Assembly (NCBI GenBank): GCA_015143295.1
Contig: CM026551.1
Coordinates: 44,380,034 to 44,444,033, forward strand
Direction: 5' to 3'
DNA: 64,000 bases
Source of the DNA: Tetracentron sinense
Taxonomy: Eukaryota > Streptophyta > Magnoliopsida > Trochodendrales > Trochodendraceae
The translations under genes were made by a program, and so were the position numbers. The notes under the pieces are model-generated. The model was not told the origin of the DNA and ran no database searches. It worked only from the letters and a program-made list of their open reading frames with translations. Below are positions 52,001-56,289 of the stretch, one piece after another. The number at the start of each line of letters is the position of its first letter. Position 1 is the stretch's first letter.

Positions 52001-52976
52001 ACAAATATCTAATGTATGAGATATGTTTGTTTATAATTTAATAATTAGTGATCGTATTTAATATTTTTCCCGATGTTTTAATGATTTATTTTTTATTTTT
52101 CCTTTTAAAAAATTCAAAAAAAAAATCTCAATCGAACTCCGACTTGATAACCTATGGTTGGTATCATGTTACTTCCTCTTTATAATTATAATATTTAAAT
52201 TTTTATTGTTTCCATTTTTTCCTGAAGTTTTCCCAACTTTGCTCAATTTTACCAATTTTTCTTAACTAGATCCCCGCCAAATTATTCCTAAACCCCAACT
52301 TTGTTACTTTGACGGCAAGTGGACAAGTAAAACCTTAAAGGAGAAAAAACATGCTCATCAAACCACACATAATTACTAGAACTATTAGCAAAAAAAATTT
52401 AATGAATTAATTTCTATCAAAAAAGAAAAGAAAATAAGATGATTGTGTCACACATATGCACATTTAAACCACATTAATATAAAAATTAAAATTAGCACTG
52501 TTCAGTTTTGAATTATGTTATAAATGGATATGCTTAGATTTGATAGAGATGTGCAATGTCTATGAGGCAGAGAAACCATGACACAAGCTATTACAACAAA
52601 AACTATGACATAAGCTATTAAAACAAAACTACAGAGAAAAATTCACCTCAAAGGGTGCAATGTCAGTCTGTCCATCCAGATTCAAGGATGAAATCCCCAT
52701 GACCAATTTGTACAAAGGTTCAGCAGTACAATAACCAGCCAACAGCCCCAACATATAGTTGTAGTAATTGGAGCTCAAACAGAACTTCTTGATTGTAAAA
52801 TCCTTTTTAATCCGCCATGTACGGTAAATACACAAGCCCAGAAGAGCCAAATGAGAGATTGAAACCACCAAAGTGTCAATCCCGCAGGGTGTGTAAGCGC
52901 CAAAGGCATTGTCCACTGTTGCCCAGACCCCATTCTCCACAGGCCGACAATACCAAACGAGTGCCTTAAAAGCCAT
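1956..52976 (-). CDS. ABCC2: ABC transporter C family member (ABCC1/ABCC2-like), 5' part, 14 exons
   Basis: Host gene, cut by the left edge. Coding exons (minus strand): 52976-52647, 49725-49507, 39601-39451, 38944-38830, 38737-38657, 38483-38459, 37644-37588, 18802-18737, 16193-16119, 15054-14947, 12411-12277, 2920-2814, 2707-2614, 2123-1956; 1,731 nt, 577 codons, all phases consistent. The product starts [10 protein letters not shown] and contains [115 protein letters not shown] and [18 protein letters not shown]. All are hallmarks of plant full-size ABCC (MRP) transporters. Known role of the clade: ATP-driven vacuolar import of glutathione and glucuronide conjugates, phytochelatin-metal complexes and ABA-glucosyl ester at the tonoplast. 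Seen part: TMD0, L0 and most of TMD1. NBD1, TMD2 and NBD2 lie outside the window. The symbol is by clade only; ABCC1 and ABCC2 cannot be separated here. Confidence 0.95.
2614..2707 (-). CDS. ABCC2: ABCC exon 13 (cytoplasmic loop of TMD1)
   Basis: Completes codon 490 and encodes residues 491-521: [18 protein letters not shown] followed by [13 protein letters not shown]. The CYAWE motif and the [11 protein letters not shown] stretch are strongly conserved in the family. Acceptor CTTCAG|ATG and donor GCG|GTATGG. The intron to exon 12 is only 106 bp, in sharp contrast to the kilobase introns elsewhere. Confidence 0.95.
2814..2920 (-). CDS. ABCC2: ABCC exon 12 (TMD1 coupling region)
   Basis: Residues 455-489 plus two bases of codon 490. 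It reads [20 protein letters not shown] then [16 protein letters not shown], the loop that contacts NBD1 in this family. Acceptor GGAACAG|ACATTC; donor GTGAA|GTATGT. Small substitutions (TFV for TVI, RLAKE for KLTKE) are ordinary divergence. It lies just 3' of the 9.4-kb intron 11. Confidence 0.95.
3727..5660. mobile_element. Outer non-autonomous hAT element with a nested hAT copy
   Basis: Bounded by an exact 8-bp target duplication CCTAGGTG at 3719-3726 and 5661-5668, the length made by hAT transposases. The ends are weakly inverted: CAAGGTTTT on the left and, read inwards from the right, CATGGTCCAATAT. The interior is AT-rich and rich in 'gatatat' words; no transposase frame is seen. A second hAT copy at 3806-4787 sits inside it. 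The flanks on both sides ('cgcctaagcgcc', 'ctaaagcgctagtg') resemble the GCCTAGGCG-rich hAT family also found at 40769 and 51110, so a third outer layer is possible. Confidence 0.7.
3806..4787. mobile_element. Nested non-autonomous hAT element, 982 bp
   Basis: Terminal inverted repeats CATGGTTTAAAATATCGATA and, from the other end, CATGGTTCAAAATATCGGTA, with an exact 8-bp target duplication TTTGCGGG at 3798-3805 and 4788-4795. Subterminal parts are dense in GATACG/CGATAC words. The interior holds a short repeat ('ttatgatgcccagcccaacc' type, about 4095-4195). No transposase is encoded, so it needed help in trans. A diverged sister copy lies at 21994-23049. Confidence 0.85.
5795..5820. repeat. 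(CT)n microsatellite
   Basis: A run of about 13 uninterrupted CT dinucleotides lies just outside the left side of the Copia relic, in intron 11. It carries no other signal. Confidence 0.9.
5880..9855 (+). mobile_element. Ty1/Copia retrotransposon fossil (copy 1)
   Basis: Plus-strand Copia element in intron 11. In order it shows a leader closely matching that of the copy at 19303, a gag-protease region, an integrase part ([21 protein letters not shown]), the GCxCF- and [11 protein letters not shown]-type integrase tail, a reverse transcriptase part ([25 protein letters not shown]), an RNase H part, a purine-rich tract near 9603 and a 3' LTR at about 9614-9855. A matching 5' LTR is not seen, so the left boundary is approximate. 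The element is broken by well over ten changes and is an old fossil. Confidence 0.85.
9856..10925. other. Intron 11 spacer, no recognisable feature
   Basis: AT-rich intron sequence of about 1.1 kb between the Copia fossil and the L1 relic. I found no terminal repeats, coding similarity or tandem array in it. Confidence 0.5.
10990..11170 (+). mobile_element. L1-type LINE relic, endonuclease part
   Basis: The plus strand reads [20 protein letters not shown], then later [12 protein letters not shown]. This fits the GDFNxxR block and following region of the apurinic endonuclease domain in plant L1 ORF2 proteins. The frame ends at a stop after LPWNVLS and no long coding stretch follows, so it is a short decayed piece. 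It may extend right to about 11650, where a 101-codon frame shows no clear similarity. Confidence 0.65.
12277..12411 (-). CDS. ABCC2: ABCC exon 11 (TMD1)
   Basis: Residues 410-454, 45 codons, phase 0. It reads [20 protein letters not shown], then [15 protein letters not shown], then [10 protein letters not shown]: a hydrophobic helix pair of TMD1 with the conserved LWSAPFR. Acceptor TTTGTACAG and donor ATACAG|GTACAT. It sits 3' of the GC-donor intron 10. Confidence 0.96.
13690..14050 (+). mobile_element. L1-type LINE relic, RNase H / 3' end
   Basis: The plus strand carries SVNDKADV and [11 protein letters not shown] in adjacent frames. This matches the VPRxxNxxAD-LAR end of the RNase H domain at the tail of many plant L1 ORF2 proteins. 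It is followed by a T-rich stretch and 'ccagaaattttattgataac', as is usual before their 3' tails. Several frame changes break it. It lies in intron 10. Confidence 0.6.
14148..14290. mobile_element. Near-palindromic MITE, 143 bp
   Basis: The left half CTATGTTTGGTTGCCGAGAA pairs with the right half, which read from its end is CTATGTTTGGTTGCTGAGAA. The two arms stay complementary for about 55 bp each around a short loop, so the RNA could fold into a long hairpin. No coding capacity. A clear target duplication is not visible, so the superfamily is left open. It lies in intron 10. Confidence 0.8.
14947..15054 (-). CDS. ABCC2: ABCC exon 10 (TMD1 intracellular loop)
   Basis: Residues 374-409, 36 codons, phase 0. 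It reads [20 protein letters not shown] then [16 protein letters not shown], a highly conserved loop. Acceptor TTACAG|GTTGC. The donor is CTTCAG|GCATGC, a GC rather than GT. The family residues LQ end the exon and QIC open the next one, so the GC donor is needed by homology. Confidence 0.94.
16119..16193 (-). CDS. ABCC2: ABCC exon 9 (TMD1)
   Basis: Residues 349-373, 25 codons, phase 0: [15 protein letters not shown] then [22 protein letters not shown] is a signature of this ABCC clade. Acceptor TGGTCCAG|GCT and donor TTG|GTATTT. Confidence 0.95.
16560..16870 (-). mobile_element. Probable L1 LINE relic, RNase H tail
   Basis: On the minus strand one frame reads [20 protein letters not shown], resembling the VxRxxNxxADSLAKxGV end of plant L1 RNase H domains. 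No intact frame surrounds it. It lies in intron 8. The call rests on this one motif, so confidence is modest. Confidence 0.5.
17410..17720 (+). mobile_element. Copia retrotransposon relic (integrase C-terminal part), duplicated
   Basis: Contains [15 protein letters not shown] and, about 150 bp earlier, a second related SWWSKD-type stretch. This fits the FDExxSWW block near the end of the Copia integrase region. Only a short piece is present, in intron 8, with no LTR seen. It is a broken fossil. Confidence 0.6.
18737..18802 (-). CDS. ABCC2: ABCC exon 8 (TMD1)
   Basis: Residues 327-348, 22 codons, phase 0: [22 protein letters not shown]. The [14 protein letters not shown] block is typical of ABCC1/2. 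Acceptor CCTTCAG|TCT and donor GTG|GTATGA. It lies directly 3' of the 18.8-kb intron 7, the longest in the window. Confidence 0.95.
19303..23587 (+). mobile_element. Ty1/Copia retrotransposon fossil (copy 2) with both LTRs
   Basis: 5' LTR about 19303-19546 and 3' LTR about 23343-23587, both starting near 'cgtaatgggcca' and ending 'ttctact/tttact'. A primer-binding-like TGATATCAAAG follows the 5' LTR. Exact 5-bp target duplication GATAC at 19298-19302 and 23588-23592. The leader and pol parts resemble the copy at 5880-9855, so both are one family. The LTRs differ at many sites, so the insertion is old. A hAT element is nested inside. Coding parts are broken by many changes. Confidence 0.88.
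21994..23049. mobile_element. Non-autonomous hAT element nested in Copia copy 2
   Basis: Sister of the 3806-4787 element. Starts AATGGTTTAAAATTTTGATA and ends with the complement of CATGGTTCAAAATATCGGTA, with GATACG words at both ends, shared interior blocks ('tatttgcattaaaagaa', 'tccaagttttt') and no transposase. No clean 8-bp target duplication is visible, so this junction has been altered since insertion. Confidence 0.8.
26808..28748. mobile_element. Mutator-like foldback element with a CACGTG-rich internal array
   Basis: Exact 9-bp target duplication TTTATTTAA at 26799-26807 and 28749-28757, the length typical of Mutator-like elements. The terminal inverted repeats start GGGGAAAATACATTTACACC and GGGGAATACATTTACACC and stay recognisable for about 280 bp each. 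The centre (about 27080-28480) is an array of ten units of about 130-160 bp: three in one orientation, seven in the other, switching near 27420. No transposase is encoded. It is the innermost layer of the nest in intron 7. Confidence 0.9.
27080..28480. repeat. Ten-unit array of a G-box / TTAACC-GGTTAA module
   Basis: Each unit holds CCACGTGTCCCTTTTGACAC, then CCCCTTAACC, a GGTTAAGATTCACCCACCC-like stretch, and an A/T-rich spacer. Exact CACGTG occurs at 27095, 27249, 27399, 27562, 27716, 28023, 28148 and 28459; two units have CACATG (27869) and CATGTG (28316). Units 1-3 read left to right, units 4-10 the other way. The head-to-head switch means the array can fold back on itself. Confidence 0.9.
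30573..32410 (+). mobile_element. Short non-autonomous LTR retrotransposon (LARD/TRIM-like)
   Basis: 5' LTR about 30573-30762 and 3' LTR about 32148-32410, both starting near TGGAGAAAATA and ending ACA, with an exact 5-bp target duplication AGGGT at 30568-30572 and 32411-32415. The primer-binding site TGGTATCAAAGCC follows the 5' LTR and a purine tract AGGGGAATG precedes the 3' LTR. The 1.4-kb interior shows no gag or pol similarity, so it probably moved with proteins from a Copia relative. A hAT MITE is inserted in the interior. Fossil copy. Confidence 0.85.
31498..31889. mobile_element. hAT-type MITE, 392 bp, inside the short LTR element
   Basis: Terminal inverted repeats CATAGTTGCCAG and, from the other end, CATAGTTACCAG, with an exact 8-bp target duplication GTTTGGCC at 31490-31497 and 31890-31897. 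Subterminal parts are inverted repeats of GGAAGCGAG-like words ('cgcttcctac', 'ctcgcttcctgc'). No coding capacity. The CATAGTTACCA end is shared with the MITEs near 39861, 47095 and 51838. Confidence 0.88.
32497..34960 (+). mobile_element. Gypsy-style LTR with telomere-like CCCTA words
   Basis: Starts TGTAAGCCCCCAATTTTTAC and ends somewhere after 'ggtggcgactctcagtc' near 34915-34960, a form known from Tat/Ogre-type LTR ends. Contains many degenerate AACCCTAG words (32590-32770), TATAAATA at 33209-33216, and several 'accgccatt'-type inverted words. The start matches the truncated LTR at 61652. The right end is not fixed and no target duplication was found. It is a fossil; whether more of the element was once attached is not visible. 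Confidence 0.65.
35259..35353. repeat. Inverted repeat at the start of the LINE relic
   Basis: The arm at 35259-35289 ('cactttttgggtatctcatg' onwards) is nearly the reverse complement of the arm at 35324-35353 ('gattgatgagcacgagatac' onwards), with about 35 bp between. The right arm is in the sense orientation of the LINE reading frame ([12 protein letters not shown]), so the left arm looks like a small inverted duplication. Confidence 0.7.
35290..35950 (+). mobile_element. RTE-type LINE relic, reverse transcriptase C-terminal part
   Basis: Reads, across several frames, [90 protein letters not shown]. This is the well-known C-terminal part of plant RTE LINE polyproteins, usually annotated as RNA-directed DNA polymerase. 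Stops and frame changes are present (for example a stop after MLYGEK). The 5' part is absent, as usual for LINEs. Repeated ATGATCATCATGA-like words close the 3' end. Confidence 0.82.
36200..36830 (+). mobile_element. Copia relic: RNase H part and start of 3' LTR
   Basis: Contains [52 protein letters not shown] and [12 protein letters not shown], which follow the order of a Copia RNase H domain. A purine tract GGGGAGGGGAGGGGGAG ends at 36762 and TGTAAACAGCATCC starts a probable LTR at 36763. Its family differs from the other Copia copies here. Broken fossil. Confidence 0.7.
37588..37644 (-). CDS. ABCC2: ABCC exon 7 (TMD1 entry)
   Basis: Residues 308-326, 19 codons, phase 0: [19 protein letters not shown]. 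The IGNDxSQFVGP block is invariant in plant ABCC1/2. Acceptor TTTGTAG|ATT and donor CAG|GTCAGT, which opens the 18.8-kb intron 7. Confidence 0.96.
38459..38483 (-). CDS. ABCC2: ABCC exon 6, 25-nt microexon
   Basis: Completes an Arg codon (residue 299) and encodes FWWGGIFK, residues 300-307. The conserved family run GGRFWWGGFxKIGND needs exactly these residues between exons 5 and 7. Acceptor TCTGTAG|GTT and donor AAG|GTAATG. At 25 nt it depends on strong flanking splice signals. Confidence 0.94.
38657..38737 (-). CDS. ABCC2: ABCC exon 5 (linker into TMD1)
   Basis: Residues 272 (completed) to 298: [20 protein letters not shown] then NRSLGG. [15 protein letters not shown] is typical of the clade just before TMD1. 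Acceptor TTGTAG|GTTCC and donor GGAAG|GTATGG, phase 2. Confidence 0.95.
38830..38944 (-). CDS. ABCC2: ABCC exon 4 (L0 linker)
   Basis: Residues 234 (completed) to 271: [20 protein letters not shown] then [17 protein letters not shown]. This is the conserved block of the L0/TMD1 junction. Acceptor CTTGTAG|ATA and donor AGCAA|GTGTGC. Confidence 0.95.
39451..39601 (-). CDS. ABCC2: ABCC exon 3 (end of TMD0, L0)
   Basis: Residues 184-233: [50 protein letters not shown]. PNLxPYPGY and PGGExICPERH are family marks. Acceptor GATGTAG|GTT and donor TTTTCTA|GTAAGT. An in-frame TAG directly before the exon fixes the acceptor. Confidence 0.95.
39855..40180. mobile_element. CATAGTTACC-type MITE copy
   Basis: Starts 'ccatagttaccaagttgggg' and ends 'gaactttgta', with inner inverted words such as 'attattcgtctaggg' and 'gtgaattaatcgttcgat'. 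It matches the copies at 47092-47432 and, in the other orientation, at 51838-52160. Subterminal TTCACAAAATTTGCGG and CATTTTGAAAAAGCCGC form internal hairpins. No target duplication is clear. It lies in intron 2. Confidence 0.65.
40769..41502. mobile_element. Non-autonomous hAT element with GCCTAGGCG-rich ends
   Basis: Starts CAGTGTAGCAAGAAGTCGCC and, read from the right end, CAGTGTTGTCAAGGCGTTTA. Flanks AATAAAAC and GATAAATC agree at six of eight positions, a weathered 8-bp duplication. Ends are rich in GCCTAGGCG and CGCCTCGCC words, the middle is AT-rich, and no transposase is present. A short relative lies at 51110-51341, and GCCTAGGTG flanks around 3719 and 5661 suggest another copy there. 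Confidence 0.75.
41582..46835 (+). mobile_element. Ty1/Copia retrotransposon fossil (copy 3)
   Basis: 5' LTR about 41582-41889 (start approximate), interrupted by a LINE tail; primer-site-like TGTTATTAGAGC follows. 3' LTR about 46614-46835 after the purine tract TTGAGGGGGAG. In order: gag region, an integrase part ([19 protein letters not shown]), reverse transcriptase part ([33 protein letters not shown]) and RNase H part ([11 protein letters not shown]). It is in intron 2 on the strand opposite to the gene. Broken by more than ten changes; LTR divergence suggests an old insertion. Confidence 0.85.
41649..41790 (-). mobile_element. 5'-truncated LINE tail in the Copia 5' LTR
   Basis: On the minus strand it ends 'tttctcgttatccat' followed by a short A run, after 'tctttcctctttttaa'. 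This form is common at the 3' ends of plant L1 LINEs. It splits the LTR between 'ttttacacc' (about 41635) and 'ctttacac' (about 41796), which act as an imperfect target duplication. Only about 140 bp remain and no coding part is visible. Confidence 0.6.
46945..47440. mobile_element. CATAGTTACC-type MITE, probably two overlapping pieces
   Basis: The inner unit at 47092-47432 starts AAACCATAGTTACCAAGT and, from the other end, AAACCATAGTAACAAAGT, with mirrored words such as 'aattattcgtctaggg' and 'cgtgaataattcgtg' inside. A further partial end, CATAGTAACAAATTCGGGG, begins near 46949. This looks like a copy with extra outer sequence, or two copies side by side. It lies in intron 2, 220 bp from the Mutator element. 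Confidence 0.65.
47661..49038. mobile_element. Mutator-like element with gene-like interior (Pack-MULE candidate)
   Basis: Exact 9-bp target duplication AAGATAATA at 47652-47660 and 49039-49047. Terminal inverted repeats start GGGTAAATTACATTGACCTC and GGGTAAATTACACTGACCTC and run for about 90 bp. No transposase. The interior at about 47890-48395 is richer in G+C than its surroundings and codon-like. One frame reads [53 protein letters not shown] and then meets GCAG|GTGAAC, like an exon end. I do not recognise the source gene. Two copies of the CACGTGTCCCTTT module follow at 48470 and 48615. It lies in intron 2. Confidence 0.85.
49507..49725 (-). CDS. ABCC2: ABCC exon 2 (TMD0)
   Basis: Residues 111-183, 73 codons, phase 0: [73 protein letters not shown]. 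Acceptor TTTACAG|ATG. For the donor, CTG|GTTAAA at 49506 is the only choice that keeps phase 0 and the family length up to VLFG of exon 3. AG|GTTTAG and TAG|GTAACT nearby do not fit. The last 15 residues are less like other ABCC proteins than the rest. Confidence 0.9.
50005..50228. mobile_element. Mutator-type MITE, 224 bp
   Basis: Left end GGAAAGCAAATCTTCTATTA and, from the right end, GAGAGAAAATCTTCTATTAG. Both arms continue into GGWNCCTAACACC and stay complementary for about 45 bp. The flanks GTAACCTAA and GTAACATAG agree at seven of nine positions, fitting a worn 9-bp Mutator duplication. It lies in intron 1. Confidence 0.75.
50240..51105. other. Intron 1 spacer with possible LTR remnant
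   Basis: Words such as 'ttaccgatac', 'ctaccgctaacc' and 'attagcggcat' around 50635-50745, and a TATA-like 'ctataaaaccc' near 50812, recall the LTRs at 32497 and 61652. No ends or target duplication could be placed, so the assignment is weak. Confidence 0.35.
51110..51341. mobile_element. Short GCCTAGGCG-type hAT MITE
   Basis: Starts 'caatgtagtcaaaat' and, from the right, CAGTGTAGTCAAAGCATCC, with GCCTAGGCC and CGCCTCGCC words inside. It is 232 bp and is related to the element at 40769-41502. Flanks GGTTGAAT and GACTAAAT agree only in part. It lies in intron 1. Confidence 0.65.
51838..52320. mobile_element. CATAGTTACC-type MITE pieces, inverted relative to the others
   Basis: Starts 'catagtaataaagttctccg' and runs to 'cgacttgataacctatgg' near 52156, the reverse of the 47092-47432 copy. 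A further partial end, 'cccaactttgttactttg', follows near 52300, mirroring the extra outer piece at 46949. The shared outer piece suggests that the longer form is the true element. It lies in intron 1. Confidence 0.6.
52647..52976 (-). CDS. ABCC2: ABCC exon 1, start codon and TMD0
   Basis: Residues 1-110. The ATG at 52976 gives [19 protein letters not shown], aligning with the MGFxxxxWYCxPVxNGVW start of known ABCC1/2 proteins. An upstream in-frame ATG at 52997 would add seven residues (MLEKCLK) not found in the family, so 52976 is preferred. It continues [56 protein letters not shown]. The last residues are FE before the donor GAG|GTGAAT. It holds the first helices of TMD0; no cleavable signal peptide is expected. 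Confidence 0.95.
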
Positions 52977-53006
52977 CTTCAAACACTTCTCTAGCAAGAA
53001 TCTCTA
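52977..53006 (-). other. 5' UTR part of exon 1 (inferred)
   Basis: Upstream of the ATG the minus strand has GTGTTTTTAG|TAGAG, a plausible acceptor ending at 53007. About 30 nt of leader would then precede the start codon. It pairs with a good donor GGAG|GTATTG at 53498/53497, giving an intron of about 490 bp within the 5' UTR. This is inference from splice signals alone. Confidence 0.45.
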
Positions 53007-53497
53007 CTAAAAACACATTCCCCACTATTCTTCTTCCTCTTTTTCCTGATAGAGTTACTGGGTGGTTGATAATCAAGGTCTCATCCAAGACAGTTGCAGT
53101 TTACAAATTCCCACAGCAAAACACCATTAAATTCCCACGGGAAGCTATTCCTGCAGCAAGGAAACTATATTTTTTTCAAAAATACCTTCTTAATTAAGAA
53201 TAGTAGGGCTTATAGATTCCACTGGAGTAATCTGACGAACAAAAAACCCAGGAAAAAAAAAAAGAAGACCACAAAGCTAAAACCCTAGAAAAATAGGGGA
53301 AATGGAAGAAAAATCAGAGAAATGAGTTCTGCAATAATCAACATACAGAAATCTGTTTTGAATTCGGAAATCAACCCAACCATGTCAAAGATTGAAAAAT
53401 TTTATATATTGCAGAAAGAGAAAGAACAGATCATGAGAAAATCTGTAAAATAAACAACAACAAAAAATAGCAGCAGCAAGAACAACAAGAGCAATAC

Positions 53498-53825
53498 CTC
53501 CAAATCTCGTTTTTTCTAACTTTTCAGATCAATCAGAGATTTAGAAGAAAATCCATGAAGAAAAGATGACCATACAGTTGCAGAGACAAATCTCATCGCC
53601 TTTTCCGAGCTCTGATAACGAATCCTATCGTTTCTTTCTACTCCTTTTCTTGTGGAAAGAGGAGAATCGGACAAACCTTTTGGCGAGCGTCACTGCTTAC
53701 GATCTGCAGTACAAGAAAAAGGCAAAAAGAAAATATGATTTGAAAAATGATTCCAGTAATCACTTTCTGATTACAGTAAAAATCATTTCAGGGAATGAGA
53801 ATCGGTGAAAATCGGACGCGCTTTT
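53498..53825 (-). promoter_or_regulatory. Putative first (non-coding) leader exon and transcription start region
   Basis: Minus-strand sequence upstream of the inferred 5' UTR intron, with pyrimidine-rich tracts typical of plant leaders. No clear TATA box is seen. A CCAAT-type ATTGGTC (53-54 kb side, near 54030) lies upstream. The start point is a guess; the exon end at 53498 rests on its donor consensus. Confidence 0.4.
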
Positions 53826-54288
53826 AACTTTCTATTTTCGAATCTGTTTCTTTCTACTGGGAACCAACCACGTTTCAAAGGTAGCTAGCTAAGAAAAAAA
53901 CGTGTGGTCTGTATTTCACGCGTATACCATGCGGTTGAGGAAAAGAATCAATGCAAAAGAATATGAAAAGTTTTGTCGCCATATGTCAGCAGCCTGCTGT
54001 TTAGAGATGGCACACAGATTTCCTGTGTGACCAATCCAAAACGCGCCACCTAACATTTAGGGTGTGTTTTTAAAAAAAAAATTATTTAGGTCGGTTGAAT
54101 ATGTGTGCTGACACTTGCACAGAAGATTTGTACCATCGCACATTTGAATATTGAGTTGTTAAAAACGCTTTGGTGGAAGTCTTTTTTGTCACCTGTTTTC
54201 AATTTCCTTGCTGTTGCGGGTTCTTTCTTTTTTAGTCCCCTGTTTGTACTTAATTAATTTGCTGCGCATATGTAAATTGACTTTATTA

Positions 54289-54708
54289 GAGCATTCCTAG
54301 CAGCCTCACCAAATTTCACTCACCAAAATAGCCAAAATTCACAAAAAGTGATTTTGGTGAGCCACTTTTTTAAATCACTCCCAGGAGCCTCATCATTTTA
54401 ACTGAAAAAAGAGGAGAGAAAAGCAATATTTTATTGTTTGTGTGGGACCAAAGAAAGGAAAGGAGAGAGAGAAATCTTATTTTATTATTTGTGTGGGACC
54501 AAAGAAAGGAAAAGAAAGAGAGAAATCTTATTTTATTGTTTGTGTGGGACCCAGGGTGAGAAAAATTTAACTTTGGTGAGTCTACAGTACTCACCAAACC
54601 GATTTTGTTATTCTCTGAGGCTGCTGGGAATCATTTTAACATGTTTTTAGTGTTTTGCCTCACCAAAATAACCAAAAAGTTATTTTGATGAGGCTGCTAG
54701 GAATGCTC
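54289..54708. mobile_element. PIF/Harbinger (Tourist-like) MITE, 420 bp
   Basis: Terminal inverted repeats GAGCATTCCTAGCAGCCTCA at both ends (one difference within the first 22), with the 3-bp target duplication TTA at 54286-54288 and 54709-54711. No transposase. Near the middle a 52-bp unit (TGTGTGGGACCAAAGAAAGG and neighbours) is present about 2.5 times, which lengthens the element. It lies about 450 bp upstream of the inferred transcript start of the ABCC gene. Confidence 0.88.
54428..54560. repeat. 52-bp tandem repeat inside the MITE
   Basis: Units begin 'ttttattgtttgtgtgggac' at about 54429, 54481 and 54533. The first two are complete and differ at a few bases; the third breaks off after the GGGACC. 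The duplication post-dates the element's birth or marks a lineage-specific version. Confidence 0.85.
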
Positions 54709-54759
54709 TTACAAACGCTTTTGTTAAATATCTTTTTGTAAAAGTTTGTTTGCAATTCA

Positions 54760-55700
54760 TTAGATATGGTTGCAAGGGTAAAATCTGCTTTATGGTCGGA
54801 TTGTACATTCTATCCACTCAGCCAATTTCCGTAATTGGGCTCATCGCGAGCTCGGACCACGAGCTCTGATTTATCAAATTGATCATGGCAAAAGTCAATG
54901 CATACACTTGTGGAATAGGCAGCAACAAGACACTACGCCGAACTAATCACTAGCTAGGGCAGATGACATGTCTTCCGACCACGGGATGGGACTTTGATTA
55001 TGAACTCCGACCTAATTAGCCAAACCTGACAACACTTGGTATTTTGCTTGCCATCCTGAGTTGTTGAGCTGACCACCAGCTTGGGGATCCAACCACTCGA
55101 CCTGGTCATTAGCTCAGTCATCCTAAGTTGCTCGAATTGTAGTGTTATCACTCAGAGATATCACATTGGTCTTTGTACCAGATCGTAGTACAATCCTAAC
55201 AAGCAAGAATCATAAATTGTTAACCTAATCCTAAAAGACAGAAGACTTCCAACCCACTGCCATGTGTCCAGACTTGTACAATCACTATCCAATTCCGTAT
55301 AGCAGTTGATTGAAATGACAATTGACCAACCCTACTAACAGAGTAAGCAGAGACAGAGGACATTGTCTAGTGACGAGACTTTTCCACCAAACTAGAAAAG
55401 GGCTTGAGCTTACACTGAGGGGCGACCTTCTTTTTCATTTGGCTCGCTGGTTCTAGGAAGATTCTAACTTAATCATCGGAGCATATTTGCAGGTCGGATG
55501 ATCACCGCATCCAAAAGAATGGAAGTGATTCAACCAACAAGCGACAGACAAGTGTTCTAGATGTACTAGATCGGGTATTTTACGCCCCATAATAGTTTGT
55601 GATGACCCTACTCTTAGCCAAAAAAAACACTTGTCTGTTACAAAAAGCAACTGGCTCACCAACTCCGTCATTGTTTAATAGAAATCCCTAACCAATTGCT
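54760..55700. mobile_element. Possible LTR remnant, intergenic
   Basis: Text such as 'gagctcggaccacgagctctg', 'tgggactttgattatgaactccgacc' and, near 55458, 'ttctaacttaatcatcggagcat' resembles LTR and leader sequence of some plant Gypsy or TRIM families, where a 'cttgagcatcggag' stretch is common. No ends or target duplication were found. No gene is seen here. Confidence 0.4.
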
Positions 55701-55758
55701 TTGCAACCGGTTAAGGCAATGACACATGATGCTTTTTGGCTAAGAGTAGGGCTATCAT
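55601..55758. repeat. Inverted repeat, 24-bp arms
   Basis: Arm GATGACCCTACTCTTAGCCA at 55601 and its reverse complement (one difference) ending near 55757, with a loop of about 107 bp. It may be a small decayed MITE, although no target duplication was found. Confidence 0.65.
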
Positions 55759-55940
55759 GCCTCAATTTGTAATATATGTAGGTCGCGTTTGGTTTCATCA
55801 CTGGAGTCAGCTATTTTGGATACTAGCCACCGCTTGCTCTAAGATGATGAAGACGGATAGATGCACCTAACTCATTTTAAGGGAACAGTCCAATTAGATA
55901 TAATTTTTTTAAATGAGATAAAGAGAGTGTTTTTGAAAAT

Positions 55941-56035
55941 ATGGATTTCTATGTGTTTTGACTTGTAGTTGCACAACGGATATTAAATATGGATTTCTAT
56001 GTGTTTTGACTAGTAGTTGCACATCGGATATTAAC
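55941..56035. repeat. Tandem duplication of a 47-bp unit
   Basis: 'atggatttctatgtgttttg' through 'cggatatta' occurs twice in a row, with two or three differences. It is a local tandem duplication with no coding sense. Confidence 0.8.
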
Positions 56036-56289
56036 TAAAGTCTTTGCAAGTATAAGTATATCATTACATGAAATCGTCTCATCGCTCACGGTTTTTATCT
56101 GTAAATGTAGGTCATTGATCACGGTTATAGCACAAGGAATATATCGTAACCTTTCGACGCATGATCGTAAGTTGTATCAAATATCACGATTATTTAGCAG
56201 TGATTGTATACGTAAATTAACTGAGATTATACATTCAAAATACGATCATTTCAAGTAAAAGATCACGAGTTTTAAACATCATCCTTCAT

